DNA of 8,668 nucleotides from Planctomycetaceae bacterium UBA6172 (GCA_002422955.1 DITY01000080.1:1-8668); one strand, 5' to 3'; positions 1 through 7,310 are shown, counted from the first letter of the stretch. Program-made: numbers and translations. The notes: generated from the sequence alone by a model not told the origin.

Positions 1-53
1 TCGGCTTGGCAACACCTTGAAAGGACTGTTCTTTTGTCGGTTTTCATGTTGCA

Positions 54-2645
54 ATGCTTGAACCCGTTCTGCCTGAATCTCCTTTCCCATTGATTCCCTT
101 GACGCCCCCGCTCCCCACCAGCCCCTCCGCCGAGTCCGCGCGCCCCGCCGTTCGGGCCCCCGAACTGCTTGCCCCGGCGGGTGATTGGACCTGCGCCCAG
201 GCCGCGGTCGAGAACGGCGCCGACGCAATCTACTTCGGTCTCGACTCCGGCTTCAACGCGCGGGCACGCGCCAACAACTTTTCGCTCGATGACCTCGAGC
301 CGCTGATGGCGATGCTGCATCGGCGGGGCGTGCTTGGCTACGTGACGCTGAATACTTTGGTGTTCGCCAGCGAACTCCGCAGCCTGGCCGAGACGGTCGC
401 GCGGATCGCAGCCGCCGGGGTCGACGCCGTCCTGGTCCAAGATCTGGGCGTCGCACGGTTGGTTCGGGAAATCTGCCCCGACCTGCATGTGCATGCGTCG
501 ACGCAGATGACGATGACCTCGGCCGAGACGATCGTGGCGGCAGCCGATTTGGGGGTCCGACGCGTGGTCCTGGCCCGTGAATTGGCAATCGACGAGATCC
601 GCGCGATTTCCGCGAAGACATCCATGCCGCTGGAGACGTTCGTGCATGGCGCGCTCTGCGTTGCCTATTCGGGCCAATGCCTGACCAGCGAATCGCTGGG
701 CGGCCGCAGCGCCAATCGCGGCCAGTGTGCGCAGGCCTGCCGGCTCCCTTACGAGCTGATCGTCGACGGCCAAGACCGGCCGCTGGGGGATGTCCGCTAC
801 CTGCTCAGCCCCCAAGACTTGGCCGGCTACGCGCTGGTTCCCGAATTGATCGCGGCCGGCATCTGCTCGCTCAAGATCGAGGGGCGTTTGAAGACGCCCG
901 AGTACGTCGCCAACATCACCTCGCATTACCGCCGGGCGATCGACGATGCCGTCGCCGGTAGGGAACTGAGCGTCACGCCAGGGGACGTTCGCGAAATGGA
1001 GATGTCGTTCTCCCGCGGGTTTTCGCCCGGTTGGCTGGCGGGCAATGACCATAAGTTGCTGGTGCCCGGTACCGAATCGGCCAAACGGGGCGTGGTGGTC
1101 GGTCAGGTAATCTACGCGGATGCCAATCGTGTGACGGTCAACTTGATCCATCCGGTCGCTCGGGGGGACGGGTTGGCGTTTGACGGGGACCGGATCGCCG
1201 GTGAGCAACAGGGGGGACGCGTCTACGGCTTGCGGCAGCCGGGCAAGCCGCCGGCCGAACGGGTCGAATCGGGCGAAGTCGAGATCGAGTTCGCTCGCGG
1301 CAAAATGGACGGCGATAAGATCTCGGTTGGCGCTCGGGTTTGGAAGAGCGACGATCCAGAGTTGAATCGCCGCCTCCGCCGCACGTTCACCTCCGCCGAT
1401 CCGCTGCGGCGTTCCCGCGTCGATTTTCAGGTCGTTGCCGAGGCGGGCCAGCCGCTGCGGATCGCCGCCAGCCTCGGGCCGGTATCGGTCGAAGTCGTCA
1501 GCGACGCGCCGCTGCAGGCCGCCCGCAACCGGCCCGCGACGATCGAGGCGGTCACCGCCCAAGTCGCTCGGCTCGGGGGCACGCCTTTCGAACTCGGCGA
1601 TTGCACGTGCGAGCTGGTGGGCGATCCGATGGTCCCGACCAGCCTGCTGAACGAGCTCCGCCGCACGTTGGTCGAGCGGCTGCTGGAGCGACTCGAATCC
1701 CCACCTCCCCGCTCGATCGATCCGACCGCGCTCGATCGGTTGCTCGCTCAGGCCACCGCGACCACCTCTCCGCCGACCACTGGCGTTCCCGAGCTCCGCG
1801 TCCTCTGTCGCACGCTGGATCAGGTCCGGGCCGTCGCCGCGCTGGGGGTTTCGCGGATCTACGTCGACTTCCACGACATCCGGCTGTATCGGGAAGCCGT
1901 ACCGATCGCCCAGCAGGCCAACGTCCCGATCTTCATCGCTTCGGTCCGCGTTCAGAAGCCGGGGGAACGCGGCTTGTTGAAAGTGCTGACCCGCCACGGG
2001 GCCGATGGGTTTTTGGTCCGCAATCTCGCCGCGCTCGCCTATTTTCATGGCGCGGGCTATCCCGTGGTTGGCGACTTTTCGCTGAATGTCGTCAACCCGC
2101 TGACCGCGGACTGGTTGCTGAGGCGTGGCTGCGAACAAGTGACCGCCTCCTACGACTTGAATCGCGACCAATTGACCGAGCTCGTCGACGCCATGCCGGC
2201 CCACCAGCTGGAAGTCGTGCTGCATCAGCACATGCCGATGTTCCACATGGAGCACTGCGTGTTCTGCTCGGTCCTTTCGCCCGGGACGAACAAGACCAAT
2301 TGCGGGCGTCCCTGCGACCGGCATGAGGTGCGGTTGCGCGATCGTGTCGGGATGGAGCACCCGCTGCAGGCCGATGTCGCTTGTCGCAACACGCTCTACA
2401 ACGCCGTGCCCCAAAGCGGCGCCGAAGCCTACGCCGAACTGGCTCGCCGCGGCATCGGTGCGATCCGGATCGAGTTGCTCGAAGAGGACGCCGAGGCGTT
2501 GCAAAAGACAGTCGCGGCCTATCAAGACCTGATCGCGGGACGGACCGGTGGCGGGCAGGTGTGGCGGATGCTGAGTGCCGCCAACCGAGTCGGTGTCACG
2601 CGTGGGACGATGGAAGCCCCTCGCAACCCGCTAAACATTCTGTAG
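54..2645 (+). CDS. U32 family protein with DUF3656, RlhA-like (probable RNA hydroxylation enzyme)
   Basis: An 863-residue U32 ('collagenase-like peptidase') protein. The core starts at about residue 35 (ELLAPAGDW...GADAIYFGL, 38-63). The U32 signature is at 195-212 (ETFVHGALCVAYSGQCLTS), with C202, C209, C225 and C229 in the C-x6-C-x15-C-x3-C arrangement of RlhA/TrhP-type members. KIEGRLK follows at 274-280. A DUF3656-like segment occupies roughly 430-570. A second alpha/beta region from about 600 ends in another cysteine set, C735, C738, C750 and C754. In E. coli, RlhA makes 5-hydroxycytidine in 23S rRNA and TrhP hydroxylates tRNA U34; the U32 proteins UbiU/UbiV carry [4Fe-4S] clusters. A cytoplasmic Fe-S RNA-modifying role is therefore inferred, not a protease role. 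It is longer than E. coli RlhA (about 650 aa). Residues 1-33 are proline-rich and unlike the family, but 54 is the only ATG before the core; TTG codons at 90 and 99 are alternatives. There is no clear Shine-Dalgarno. Family is sure; exact substrate is not. Confidence 0.92.
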   Translation: MLEPVLPESPFPLIPLTPPLPTSPSAESARPAVRAPELLAPAGDWTCAQAAVENGADAIYFGLDSGFNARARANNFSLDDLEPLMAMLHRRGVLGYVTLNTLVFASELRSLAETVARIAAAGVDAVLVQDLGVARLVREICPDLHVHASTQMTMTSAETIVAAADLGVRRVVLARELAIDEIRAISAKTSMPLETFVHGALCVAYSGQCLTSESLGGRSANRGQCAQACRLPYELIVDGQDRPLGDVRYLLSPQDLAGYALVPELIAAGICSLKIEGRLKTPEYVANITSHYRRAIDDAVAGRELSVTPGDVREMEMSFSRGFSPGWLAGNDHKLLVPGTESAKRGVVVGQVIYADANRVTVNLIHPVARGDGLAFDGDRIAGEQQGGRVYGLRQPGKPPAERVESGEVEIEFARGKMDGDKISVGARVWKSDDPELNRRLRRTFTSADPLRRSRVDFQVVAEAGQPLRIAASLGPVSVEVVSDAPLQAARNRPATIEAVTAQVARLGGTPFELGDCTCELVGDPMVPTSLLNELRRTLVERLLERLESPPPRSIDPTALDRLLAQATATTSPPTTGVPELRVLCRTLDQVRAVAALGVSRIYVDFHDIRLYREAVPIAQQANVPIFIASVRVQKPGERGLLKVLTRHGADGFLVRNLAALAYFHGAGYPVVGDFSLNVVNPLTADWLLRRGCEQVTASYDLNRDQLTELVDAMPAHQLEVVLHQHMPMFHMEHCVFCSVLSPGTNKTNCGRPCDRHEVRLRDRVGMEHPLQADVACRNTLYNAVPQSGAEAYAELARRGIGAIRIELLEEDAEALQKTVAAYQDLIAGRTGGGQVWRMLSAANRVGVTRGTMEAPRNPLNIL

Positions 2646-2810
2646 TTCCTTATCCTAGTCGGAGCGGCGCGGAAGCCGCAGACGAGTAGCCCTCCCAACC
2701 TGCTGAACATTTTTAAAGTTTCTCATCCTCGTCAAAGCTTCCTGTAAGCCGTAGGCGAGTAGCAACCCGCAACTTGCCGAACATATTAAAAGATCCTCAT
2801 CCCCTGTGGC
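2619..2810. repeat. Degenerate tandem repeat, about 73-bp period, 2.5 copies
   Basis: Three successive units align by eye. Unit 1 begins near 2619 with CTCGCAACCCGCTAAACAT and ends GACGAGTAG at 2689. Unit 2 begins CTCCCAACCTGCTGAACAT (2692-2710) and ends GGCGAGTAG at 2762. Unit 3 begins CAACCCGCAACTTGCCGAACAT (2763-2784) and fades after the TCCTCATCC-like stretch near 2800. The AACAT landmarks lie at 2634, 2706 and 2780, and the CGAGTAG landmarks end at 2689 and 2762, so the period is 72-74 bp. Each unit also shares a T/A-rich stretch followed by a (T/C)ATCC(T/C) motif. The 27-base blocks 2663-2689 and 2736-2762 align without gaps at about 20 of 27 positions. The first unit overlaps the last codons and stop of the U32 gene, so part of its C-terminus is repeat-encoded. 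The repeat fills nearly all the gap to the next gene. Its function is unknown. Confidence 0.7.
2664..2679 (+). other. Small hairpin in the first repeat unit after the U32 stop codon
   Basis: GCGGC (2664-2668) and GCCGC (2675-2679) form a 5-bp GC stem with a 6-nt loop, 18 nt after the U32 stop. No T-run follows, so a standard intrinsic terminator is not supported. The matching part of the second repeat unit can form only a shorter 4-bp stem, GCTT (2737-2740) with AAGC (2746-2749), in a slightly different register. Structure conservation between units is therefore weak. Confidence 0.3.
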
Positions 2811-2814
2811 GGAG
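2811..2814 (+). promoter_or_regulatory. Weak ribosome binding site deciding the start of the metallohydrolase gene
   Basis: GGAG sits 8 nt before the ATG at 2823, but only 2 nt before the in-frame GTG at 2817. Normal spacing therefore favours the ATG. This is one of the few Shine-Dalgarno-like sequences in the window. Confidence 0.45.
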
Positions 2815-2822
2815 ACGTGAAG

Positions 2823-4472
2823 ATGCGCTCGATCCCTGCGCGTGGCCTTGCGGTTGCGGTGTTGCTTGTGATCAGCCGGCAGGTGGACGGGGGCGAATTG
2901 ATCGGCGAGGTCATCGATTCCGTCACGCGGCAGCCGATCCCCGCGCGGGTCTATGTGGAGGACGCCGCCGGGAAGGCGTGGTTCGTCGCGAGCGGCGCGG
3001 GCAGTGGCTCCGCGATCGCCTACCAGGAGCAGTGGGTGCCGATGGCCGGTTCGGTCGAGCGGCACACGACGATTTCGGCCGACGGATTCCGCGCCGAATT
3101 GCGGCCGGGGAGCTACACGATTCGGATCGAGCGGGGCAAAGAGTACTTGCCGCTGACGGCCGAGGTGACGGTCGGCGATCAGCCGCAGCGTCAGACGTTT
3201 CCGCTGGTCCGCTGGATCGACATGGTCGGGCGGGGTTGGTACAGCGGCGAAACCCATGTCCATCGGCGGCTATCGGAATTGCCGAACGTGATGCGGGCCG
3301 AGCAGTTGAACGTCGCCTTTCCGGTCACCTTTTGGACCATCGCCGCTGACCAGCCGCCGGACCTGAAGCCGTCATCGCTGCGGAGCCAGGGGCCCTCCCC
3401 GTTCGGCCCGCGCGAGGATGTCGGCTCGATGCCGCTGCGGTTGGATGACGAATGCCTGATTTTTCCCCGCAACACGGAGTATGAAATTTTCAGCGTCAAC
3501 GGACGACCGCACACCTTGGGGGCGATGTTCCTGCTGAATCACCGATCGGTCTTCAGCCAAACCGCGCCGCCCGTTGCCGGAATCGCCCGCCAAGCCCGCG
3601 ACGAAGGGGCGTTGATCGACCTCGACAAGCATTCTTGGCCCTGGTCGATGATGTTGGTCGCGGTCGCCGGCGTCGATCTGTTCGAGCTGTCCAACAACAG
3701 CGTGTGGCGGACCCAATTCGGATTCGGCCAGGTCAACCAGCCGCTGCCACCCTGGGCTGAGTTCGAGTCCGCTGGCCCTCAGACGCTGACCGAATGGGGG
3801 TGGTTGAACTACGGTTTCGAGGTCTACTACGCGCTGCTGAATTGCGGCTTTCGACTGGCCCCCACCGCCGGGACCGCCTCGGGGGTCCATCCGGTGCCAC
3901 TGGGATATAGCCGGGTTTATGTGAAGACCGGAGCACCGCTCGATCCGGATCGCTGGTTGCGGGGCTTGCGCGACGGGAACAGTTTTGTCACCACCGGTCC
4001 GATGCTGATGGTGCAAGTCGACGGTCAGGATGCGGGTCGGGATTTGGTGTTCGACGCCAAGGCGAAGCCGACCGTGGAGGTGGAGATCGAATCGGTCAGC
4101 GCGTCACCGGTCGCGGCGATCGAGATCCTGGTCAATGGCGAGGTCGTGCGGACCCTCAATCCGAGGCCTGAACGAACGGCGGAGGGGGCCTGGAGTTGCA
4201 AAGCGACCGAATCGATCACGATCGACGAGACCTCGTGGTTGGCGGTGCGGAGTATCGAGCCGCAGCCCGATGGCCGCCGCCGCTTCGCGCACACCGCCCC
4301 CTGGCACCTCCGCTTGGGCGATCAGCCGATTCGGCCGCGGGCCGAGCAGGTCGAGTATTTCATCGCGCTGATGGAAGCCGAGGTTCAGCGGAATCGCGGG
4401 GTGCTGAGCCCCGAGGGTTTGGCCGAGTTCGAGCAGGCCTTGGAAGTGTATCGCCGGTTGTTGCCACGCTGA
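2823..4472 (+). CDS. CehA/McbA family metallohydrolase, probably exported
   Basis: A 549-residue protein counted from the ATG at 2823; a GTG two codons earlier is possible but sits too close to the GGAG. The N-terminus reads as a signal peptide: basic start, then a hydrophobic run (LAVAVLLVI, residues 9-17), with the mature part starting near residue 23. Residues about 24-130 look like a carboxypeptidase-regulatory-like beta domain (LIGEVIDSVTRQPIPARVYV). The catalytic region starts at GWYSGETHVHR, with metal-binding H145 and H147 in the HxH motif of PHP-related CehA/McbA proteins. A later DLDKH (H270) is a likely further ligand, and DGNSFVTTGP (384-393) is a family hallmark near the C-terminal beta region. 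The tail is helical. Carbaryl hydrolases CehA and McbA name the family, but most members have unknown substrates, so a specific hydrolytic reaction should not be assumed. Location is inferred as periplasm or outside. It follows the U32 gene after the repeat-filled gap. Confidence 0.85.
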   Translation: MRSIPARGLAVAVLLVISRQVDGGELIGEVIDSVTRQPIPARVYVEDAAGKAWFVASGAGSGSAIAYQEQWVPMAGSVERHTTISADGFRAELRPGSYTIRIERGKEYLPLTAEVTVGDQPQRQTFPLVRWIDMVGRGWYSGETHVHRRLSELPNVMRAEQLNVAFPVTFWTIAADQPPDLKPSSLRSQGPSPFGPREDVGSMPLRLDDECLIFPRNTEYEIFSVNGRPHTLGAMFLLNHRSVFSQTAPPVAGIARQARDEGALIDLDKHSWPWSMMLVAVAGVDLFELSNNSVWRTQFGFGQVNQPLPPWAEFESAGPQTLTEWGWLNYGFEVYYALLNCGFRLAPTAGTASGVHPVPLGYSRVYVKTGAPLDPDRWLRGLRDGNSFVTTGPMLMVQVDGQDAGRDLVFDAKAKPTVEVEIESVSASPVAAIEILVNGEVVRTLNPRPERTAEGAWSCKATESITIDETSWLAVRSIEPQPDGRRRFAHTAPWHLRLGDQPIRPRAEQVEYFIALMEAEVQRNRGVLSPEGLAEFEQALEVYRRLLPR

Positions 4473-4578
4473 GCCGCTCGTTAAGCTGGTCGCCGTGGCG
4501 AGCGCCGCGCGGCTGCGGCCACATCGACCGGTGCGCGTCGCGTGGTCCCGCCCATCATCCTTATCTCTCGGTGTCACC

Positions 4579-5799
4579 ATGAACACGATTCCGGCCACGT
4601 CCGCAGCCGCGGCGGCCGTTTACGCCGTCGGCACGATGGACACCAAAGGGAGCGAATTGGCGTTCGTCGCGGACCGCTTGCGCCGGGCCGGCGTGCGGGT
4701 GCTCACCGTCGACGTCGGCACGCTCGATCCGCCCAGCGTCGTGCCGGATGTGAACCGCGAAACGATTCTGCAAGGGCAGCCGCTGGCGACCGAGGACCGG
4801 GGGACCGCCGTGACCGCGATGGGGGAGGCCCTGCGAGCCTATTTGCTCGGCGAGGCGGCTGCGGGGAAGGTTGCCGGGGTGCTCGGTATCGGAGGCAGCG
4901 GCGGGACGGCGCTCGTGACCGCCGCGATGCGGGCCCTGCCGATCGGCTTGCCGAAGCTGATGGTGTCGACCGTTGCGTGTGGGAACACGGCGCCCTACGT
5001 CGATGGCTGCGACATCCTGCTGATGTATTCGGTAGTCGATATCGCCGGTCTGAATGCGGTTTCGGAAAAGATCCTCGCCAATGCCGCCCACGCGATGGCC
5101 GGCATGGTGCTGCATGCCGATGCTCGGTCATCCGCCAAGCCCGCCCTGGGGATGACGATGTTCGGCGTCACCACCCCCTGCGTGACCGCGGTCCGGAAGT
5201 TGCTGGAAGCGCAAGGCTACGACGGCTTGGTGTTTCACGCCACCGGCGCTGGGGGGCGGGCGATGGAGCGATTGGTCGCAGCGGGTTTGATCGTGGGGGT
5301 GCTCGACATCACCACGACAGAGGTCGCGGATGAAGTGGTCGGTGGCGTCTTTCCGGCCGGCGCGGAACGTTTCGATCGCCTGCTCGCCAGTCGCGTGCCG
5401 CTGGTGCTGAGTTTGGGGGCGGTCGACATGGTCAACTTTGGGTCGCGTGATTCCGTGCCCGAGCGATTTCGTTCCCGCAAGCTGCATTCGCACAACGCGC
5501 AGGTCACGCTGATGCGAACGACGCCCGAAGAGAATCGCCAGATCGCCCGTTGGATCACCGCGAAGCTCAACCGATCGGTCTCGCCGCTGCGATTGCTGAT
5601 CCCCGAACGAGGCGTCTCCGCGCTCGACGCGATCGGCCAGCCGTTCTACGACCCGGAGGCCGATGCGGCGCTATTTGACGAGTTGCAGGCGACACTCCAG
5701 CAGACCGCCGATCGCCGCCTGATCCGACTGCCTCATCACATCAACGACCCGGCGTTCGCCCATGCGGTGGTCGAACACTTTGCCGCGCTGCGAACCTAA
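4579..5799 (+). CDS. Tm-1-like ATP-binding protein, UPF0261 family
   Basis: A 406-residue protein, full length for UPF0261. Family landmarks are present: VGTMDTKG (17-24) near the N-terminus, the glycine-rich GIGGSGGT (103-110), STVACGNTAPYVDG (130-143), the second-domain motif FHATGAGG (219-226) followed by a TTTEVADE segment (245-252), and a late LHSHN (302-306). The family is related to the N-terminal domain of tomato Tm-1, which binds ATP and, in the plant, inhibits tobamovirus replication. The bacterial role is not established. I see no signal peptide or membrane segment, so it is probably cytoplasmic. The ATG at 4579 is preferred over an in-frame upstream start near 4495, because the conserved region begins at about residue 14 and the upstream extension is arginine-rich and unconserved in style. 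No Shine-Dalgarno is visible. The microprotein starts 3 nt after its stop, suggesting translational coupling. Confidence 0.88.
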   Translation: MNTIPATSAAAAAVYAVGTMDTKGSELAFVADRLRRAGVRVLTVDVGTLDPPSVVPDVNRETILQGQPLATEDRGTAVTAMGEALRAYLLGEAAAGKVAGVLGIGGSGGTALVTAAMRALPIGLPKLMVSTVACGNTAPYVDGCDILLMYSVVDIAGLNAVSEKILANAAHAMAGMVLHADARSSAKPALGMTMFGVTTPCVTAVRKLLEAQGYDGLVFHATGAGGRAMERLVAAGLIVGVLDITTTEVADEVVGGVFPAGAERFDRLLASRVPLVLSLGAVDMVNFGSRDSVPERFRSRKLHSHNAQVTLMRTTPEENRQIARWITAKLNRSVSPLRLLIPERGVSALDAIGQPFYDPEADAALFDELQATLQQTADRRLIRLPHHINDPAFAHAVVEHFAALRT

Positions 5800-5802
5800 G
5801 CG

Positions 5803-5901
5803 ATGCGAACGTTTACCCTGCAGCAGTTGCTGTTGTTGATGATCCTGCTCGCCGCGATCGCGGCGTTGGTGATCGGAAGACGCAATCTCTCCGTCCGCTA
5901 A
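5803..5901 (+). CDS. Single-pass membrane microprotein, 32 residues, planctomycete 'FTLxQLLLL' type
   Basis: A 32-codon reading frame, ATG to TAA, beginning 3 nt after the stop of the UPF0261 gene. The product opens MRTFTLQQLLLLMILLAAI, continues with about seven more hydrophobic residues, and ends in the basic, polar tail GRRNLSVR. One transmembrane helix spans roughly residues 8-24. The start matches an N-terminal motif (arginine, F-T-L-x-Q-L-L-L-L) that I recognise from many planctomycete proteins, where it precedes a membrane helix; those are usually longer proteins, so this could be a bare motif peptide or a reduced remnant. By the positive-inside rule the charge on both ends leaves topology unclear. 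There is no Shine-Dalgarno, so translation probably depends on ribosomes ending the upstream gene. The stop codon lies in the loop of a hairpin (5888-5911). Function unknown; a chance open frame is possible, but the motif and tight spacing argue for a gene. Confidence 0.65.
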   Translation: MRTFTLQQLLLLMILLAAIAALVIGRRNLSVR

Positions 5902-5911
5902 CTGACGGAGA
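5888..5911. terminator. Hairpin at the end of the microprotein gene, possible terminator
   Basis: TCTCCGTC (5888-5895) and GACGGAGA (5904-5911) form a perfect 8-bp stem with an 8-nt loop that contains the microprotein stop codon. It sits between converging genes, where a bidirectional transcription end is expected. No T-run follows on either strand, so it is not a classical intrinsic terminator; it could also stabilise the mRNA 3' end. Confidence 0.45.
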
Positions 5912-5956
5912 AGACGCTGCGCACCACCACGACGTCGAAACGGTGGCGTCCGTCTT
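5911..5956. terminator. Second, interrupted hairpin between converging genes
   Basis: AAGACG (5911-5916) can pair with CGTCTT (5951-5956), and CCACC (5924-5928) with GGTGG (5942-5946), leaving an asymmetric internal loop and a 13-nt end loop. Read from the minus strand it lies 22 nt after the stop codon of the CLC gene, so it may mark that transcript's end. It shares base 5911 with the neighbouring hairpin, so the two could compete. No T-run. Confidence 0.3.
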
Positions 5957-5977
5957 GGAGCCCCAGCCGCGATCTGA

Positions 5978-7177
5978 TTACTCGGCCGAATAAATGCCCC
6001 GTGGCCCCGCGACGAGGTAGCTGACGACGCAGGCGATCATCAGCGGGATGGCCAACTCGGCGCCGAACAGCTCGATCCCCATCAGGGCGCAGGCCAGTGG
6101 CGTCTTCGCCGCGCCGGCGAAGACGGCGACGAAGCCCAAGGCGGCGAAGACGGCGGTCGGTTGACCCGTCAGGATCGCGAAGCTGTGACCGAGGGTCGCG
6201 CCGATGCAAAACAGCGGCGTGACCTCACCCCCTTTGAAGCCGGTGCCCAGCGTCACGGCGGTGAACAGGATCTTCAGCGCGAACGCTCCCAAAAACAGGC
6301 CTCCCGCGGTGAAGGCGCGATCGATCAGCGGCAGGCTGAGCCCCAAGTAATCACGTGACCCGACGAGGTAGGTGAGCGCGACGATCGCCAACCCACCGAA
6401 AAACGGGCGGAGCCAGGGCGTGACCACCCGATTGGCCACGCGTTTCTGGATCGTATCGGTCAGCTCGACGAACACTAGGCTCGCCAGGCCGAACGCGACG
6501 CCGGCTAAGGCTACCCACAGCAACCAGCGGGCTGACTCGGTGGGCATCGCCGCGGCAGGATAGACGTGATGCTCGATGCCGCAAGCGCGACAGACCAGGT
6601 CGCCCACCGTGCTGGCAACCAAGCAGGGGACCAACGCCTCGTAGCGAACTCGGCCGGCCGCGAGGACCTCCAGGCCGAACACGGTTCCGGCCAGCGGCGT
6701 CCCGAAGACCGCGCCAAAACCGCCACTGATCCCGCTGATCAACAGCAAGCGGCGGTCCTCGTCGCTCAACCTCGTGAGCCGGGCGATCAAATCGGCCAGG
6801 CTGCCGCCCATCTGCACGGCGGTCCCCTCGCGCCCCGCCGAACCGCCGAACAGGTGGGTGCCGATCGTGGCGAGCGTGATCATCGGTGCCATCGTCCAGG
6901 GGACGGGGGGGCCAGCGCCGTGAATGCGGTCGAGTAGCAGCTTGGTGCCCCGTTCGACATCGCGCCCGAAGCGGTCATACATCCAGCCGATCGCCAGTCC
7001 CCCGAGGGGCAACAGCCAGAGCAGCCACGGCGTCGACTCGCGGGTCGCGGTCGCCCAGTAAAGTCCGAACAAAAACAAGGCCGAACCGATCCCCACGACC
7101 ACGCCGACGAACCCGCCCAAGAGCGACCAGCGGATCAACCGGACCAAGCTGGCGGCCGTTTCACGGAGGGAAAGCAT
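5978..7177 (-). CDS. CLC-F type fluoride/proton antiporter (CLC chloride channel superfamily)
   Basis: A 399-residue polytopic inner-membrane protein of the CLC superfamily, with many hydrophobic helices from residue 17 on. Key positions, counted from the ATG at 7177: GREGT at 115-119 (E117 is the external gating glutamate; ordinary CLCs have GREGP or GKEGP), GFKGGEVTPLF with E318, V319 and T320 (ordinary CLCs have GGxFxP), and Y396 in the C-terminal GIY. The chloride-coordinating GSGIP motif is absent; the matching stretch reads RGTKLLLDRIH (77-87). The internal proton glutamate of E. coli ClC-ec1 (E203) appears to be valine here (FGLEVL). This combination is known from CLC-F proteins, which export fluoride by H+ exchange. 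There is no cytoplasmic CBS tail. A TTG directly before the ATG could also start it. It is transcribed alone, away from both neighbours. No fluoride riboswitch of standard form was found upstream. Superfamily is certain; fluoride specificity is inferred from motifs. Confidence 0.87.
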   Translation of the reverse strand: MLSLRETAASLVRLIRWSLLGGFVGVVVGIGSALFLFGLYWATATRESTPWLLWLLPLGGLAIGWMYDRFGRDVERGTKLLLDRIHGAGPPVPWTMAPMITLATIGTHLFGGSAGREGTAVQMGGSLADLIARLTRLSDEDRRLLLISGISGGFGAVFGTPLAGTVFGLEVLAAGRVRYEALVPCLVASTVGDLVCRACGIEHHVYPAAAMPTESARWLLWVALAGVAFGLASLVFVELTDTIQKRVANRVVTPWLRPFFGGLAIVALTYLVGSRDYLGLSLPLIDRAFTAGGLFLGAFALKILFTAVTLGTGFKGGEVTPLFCIGATLGHSFAILTGQPTAVFAALGFVAVFAGAAKTPLACALMGIELFGAELAIPLMIACVVSYLVAGPRGIYSAE

Positions 7178-7310
7178 CAACGGGCAATCAGCGGTTGCAG
7201 GGTTCGAGGAATCGCGTTGGCCGGGGGTAAGCCGCGGACGGTCGGCTCATCGCGTCGGCCTCCGGCGACGTGACTGGCCCGGCAGGATCATGTCGAGCGG
7301 AGCGGCAAAG

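Noticed and set aside
1340..2326. A 328-codon open frame overlapping the U32 gene on the same strand
   Set aside because: Extremely Arg/Pro/Ala-rich product with no family motif, in another frame of a well-supported gene in GC-rich DNA; a shadow.
3372..4016. A 214-codon minus-strand open frame across the metallohydrolase gene
   Set aside because: Antisense to a gene with clear domain motifs; product composition is Arg/Gln/Pro-rich and unrecognisable.
4490..4513. Short inverted repeats after the metallohydrolase stop (TCGCC-GT-GGCGA and GCCGCGCGGC)
   Set aside because: The 2-nt loop is too tight for the first, the second is a bare 10-bp GC palindrome, and no T-run follows; common by chance at this GC content.
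4495..4578. In-frame N-terminal extension of the UPF0261 protein to 4495
   Set aside because: The extension is arginine-rich and does not resemble the family; the ATG at 4579 gives a normal-length protein.
7178..7260. Possible crcB-type fluoride riboswitch on the minus strand before the CLC-F gene
   Set aside because: Only isolated GATG/TGAT words match. The P1 stem, the loop-to-3' pseudoknot and the conserved spacing are not present by eye.
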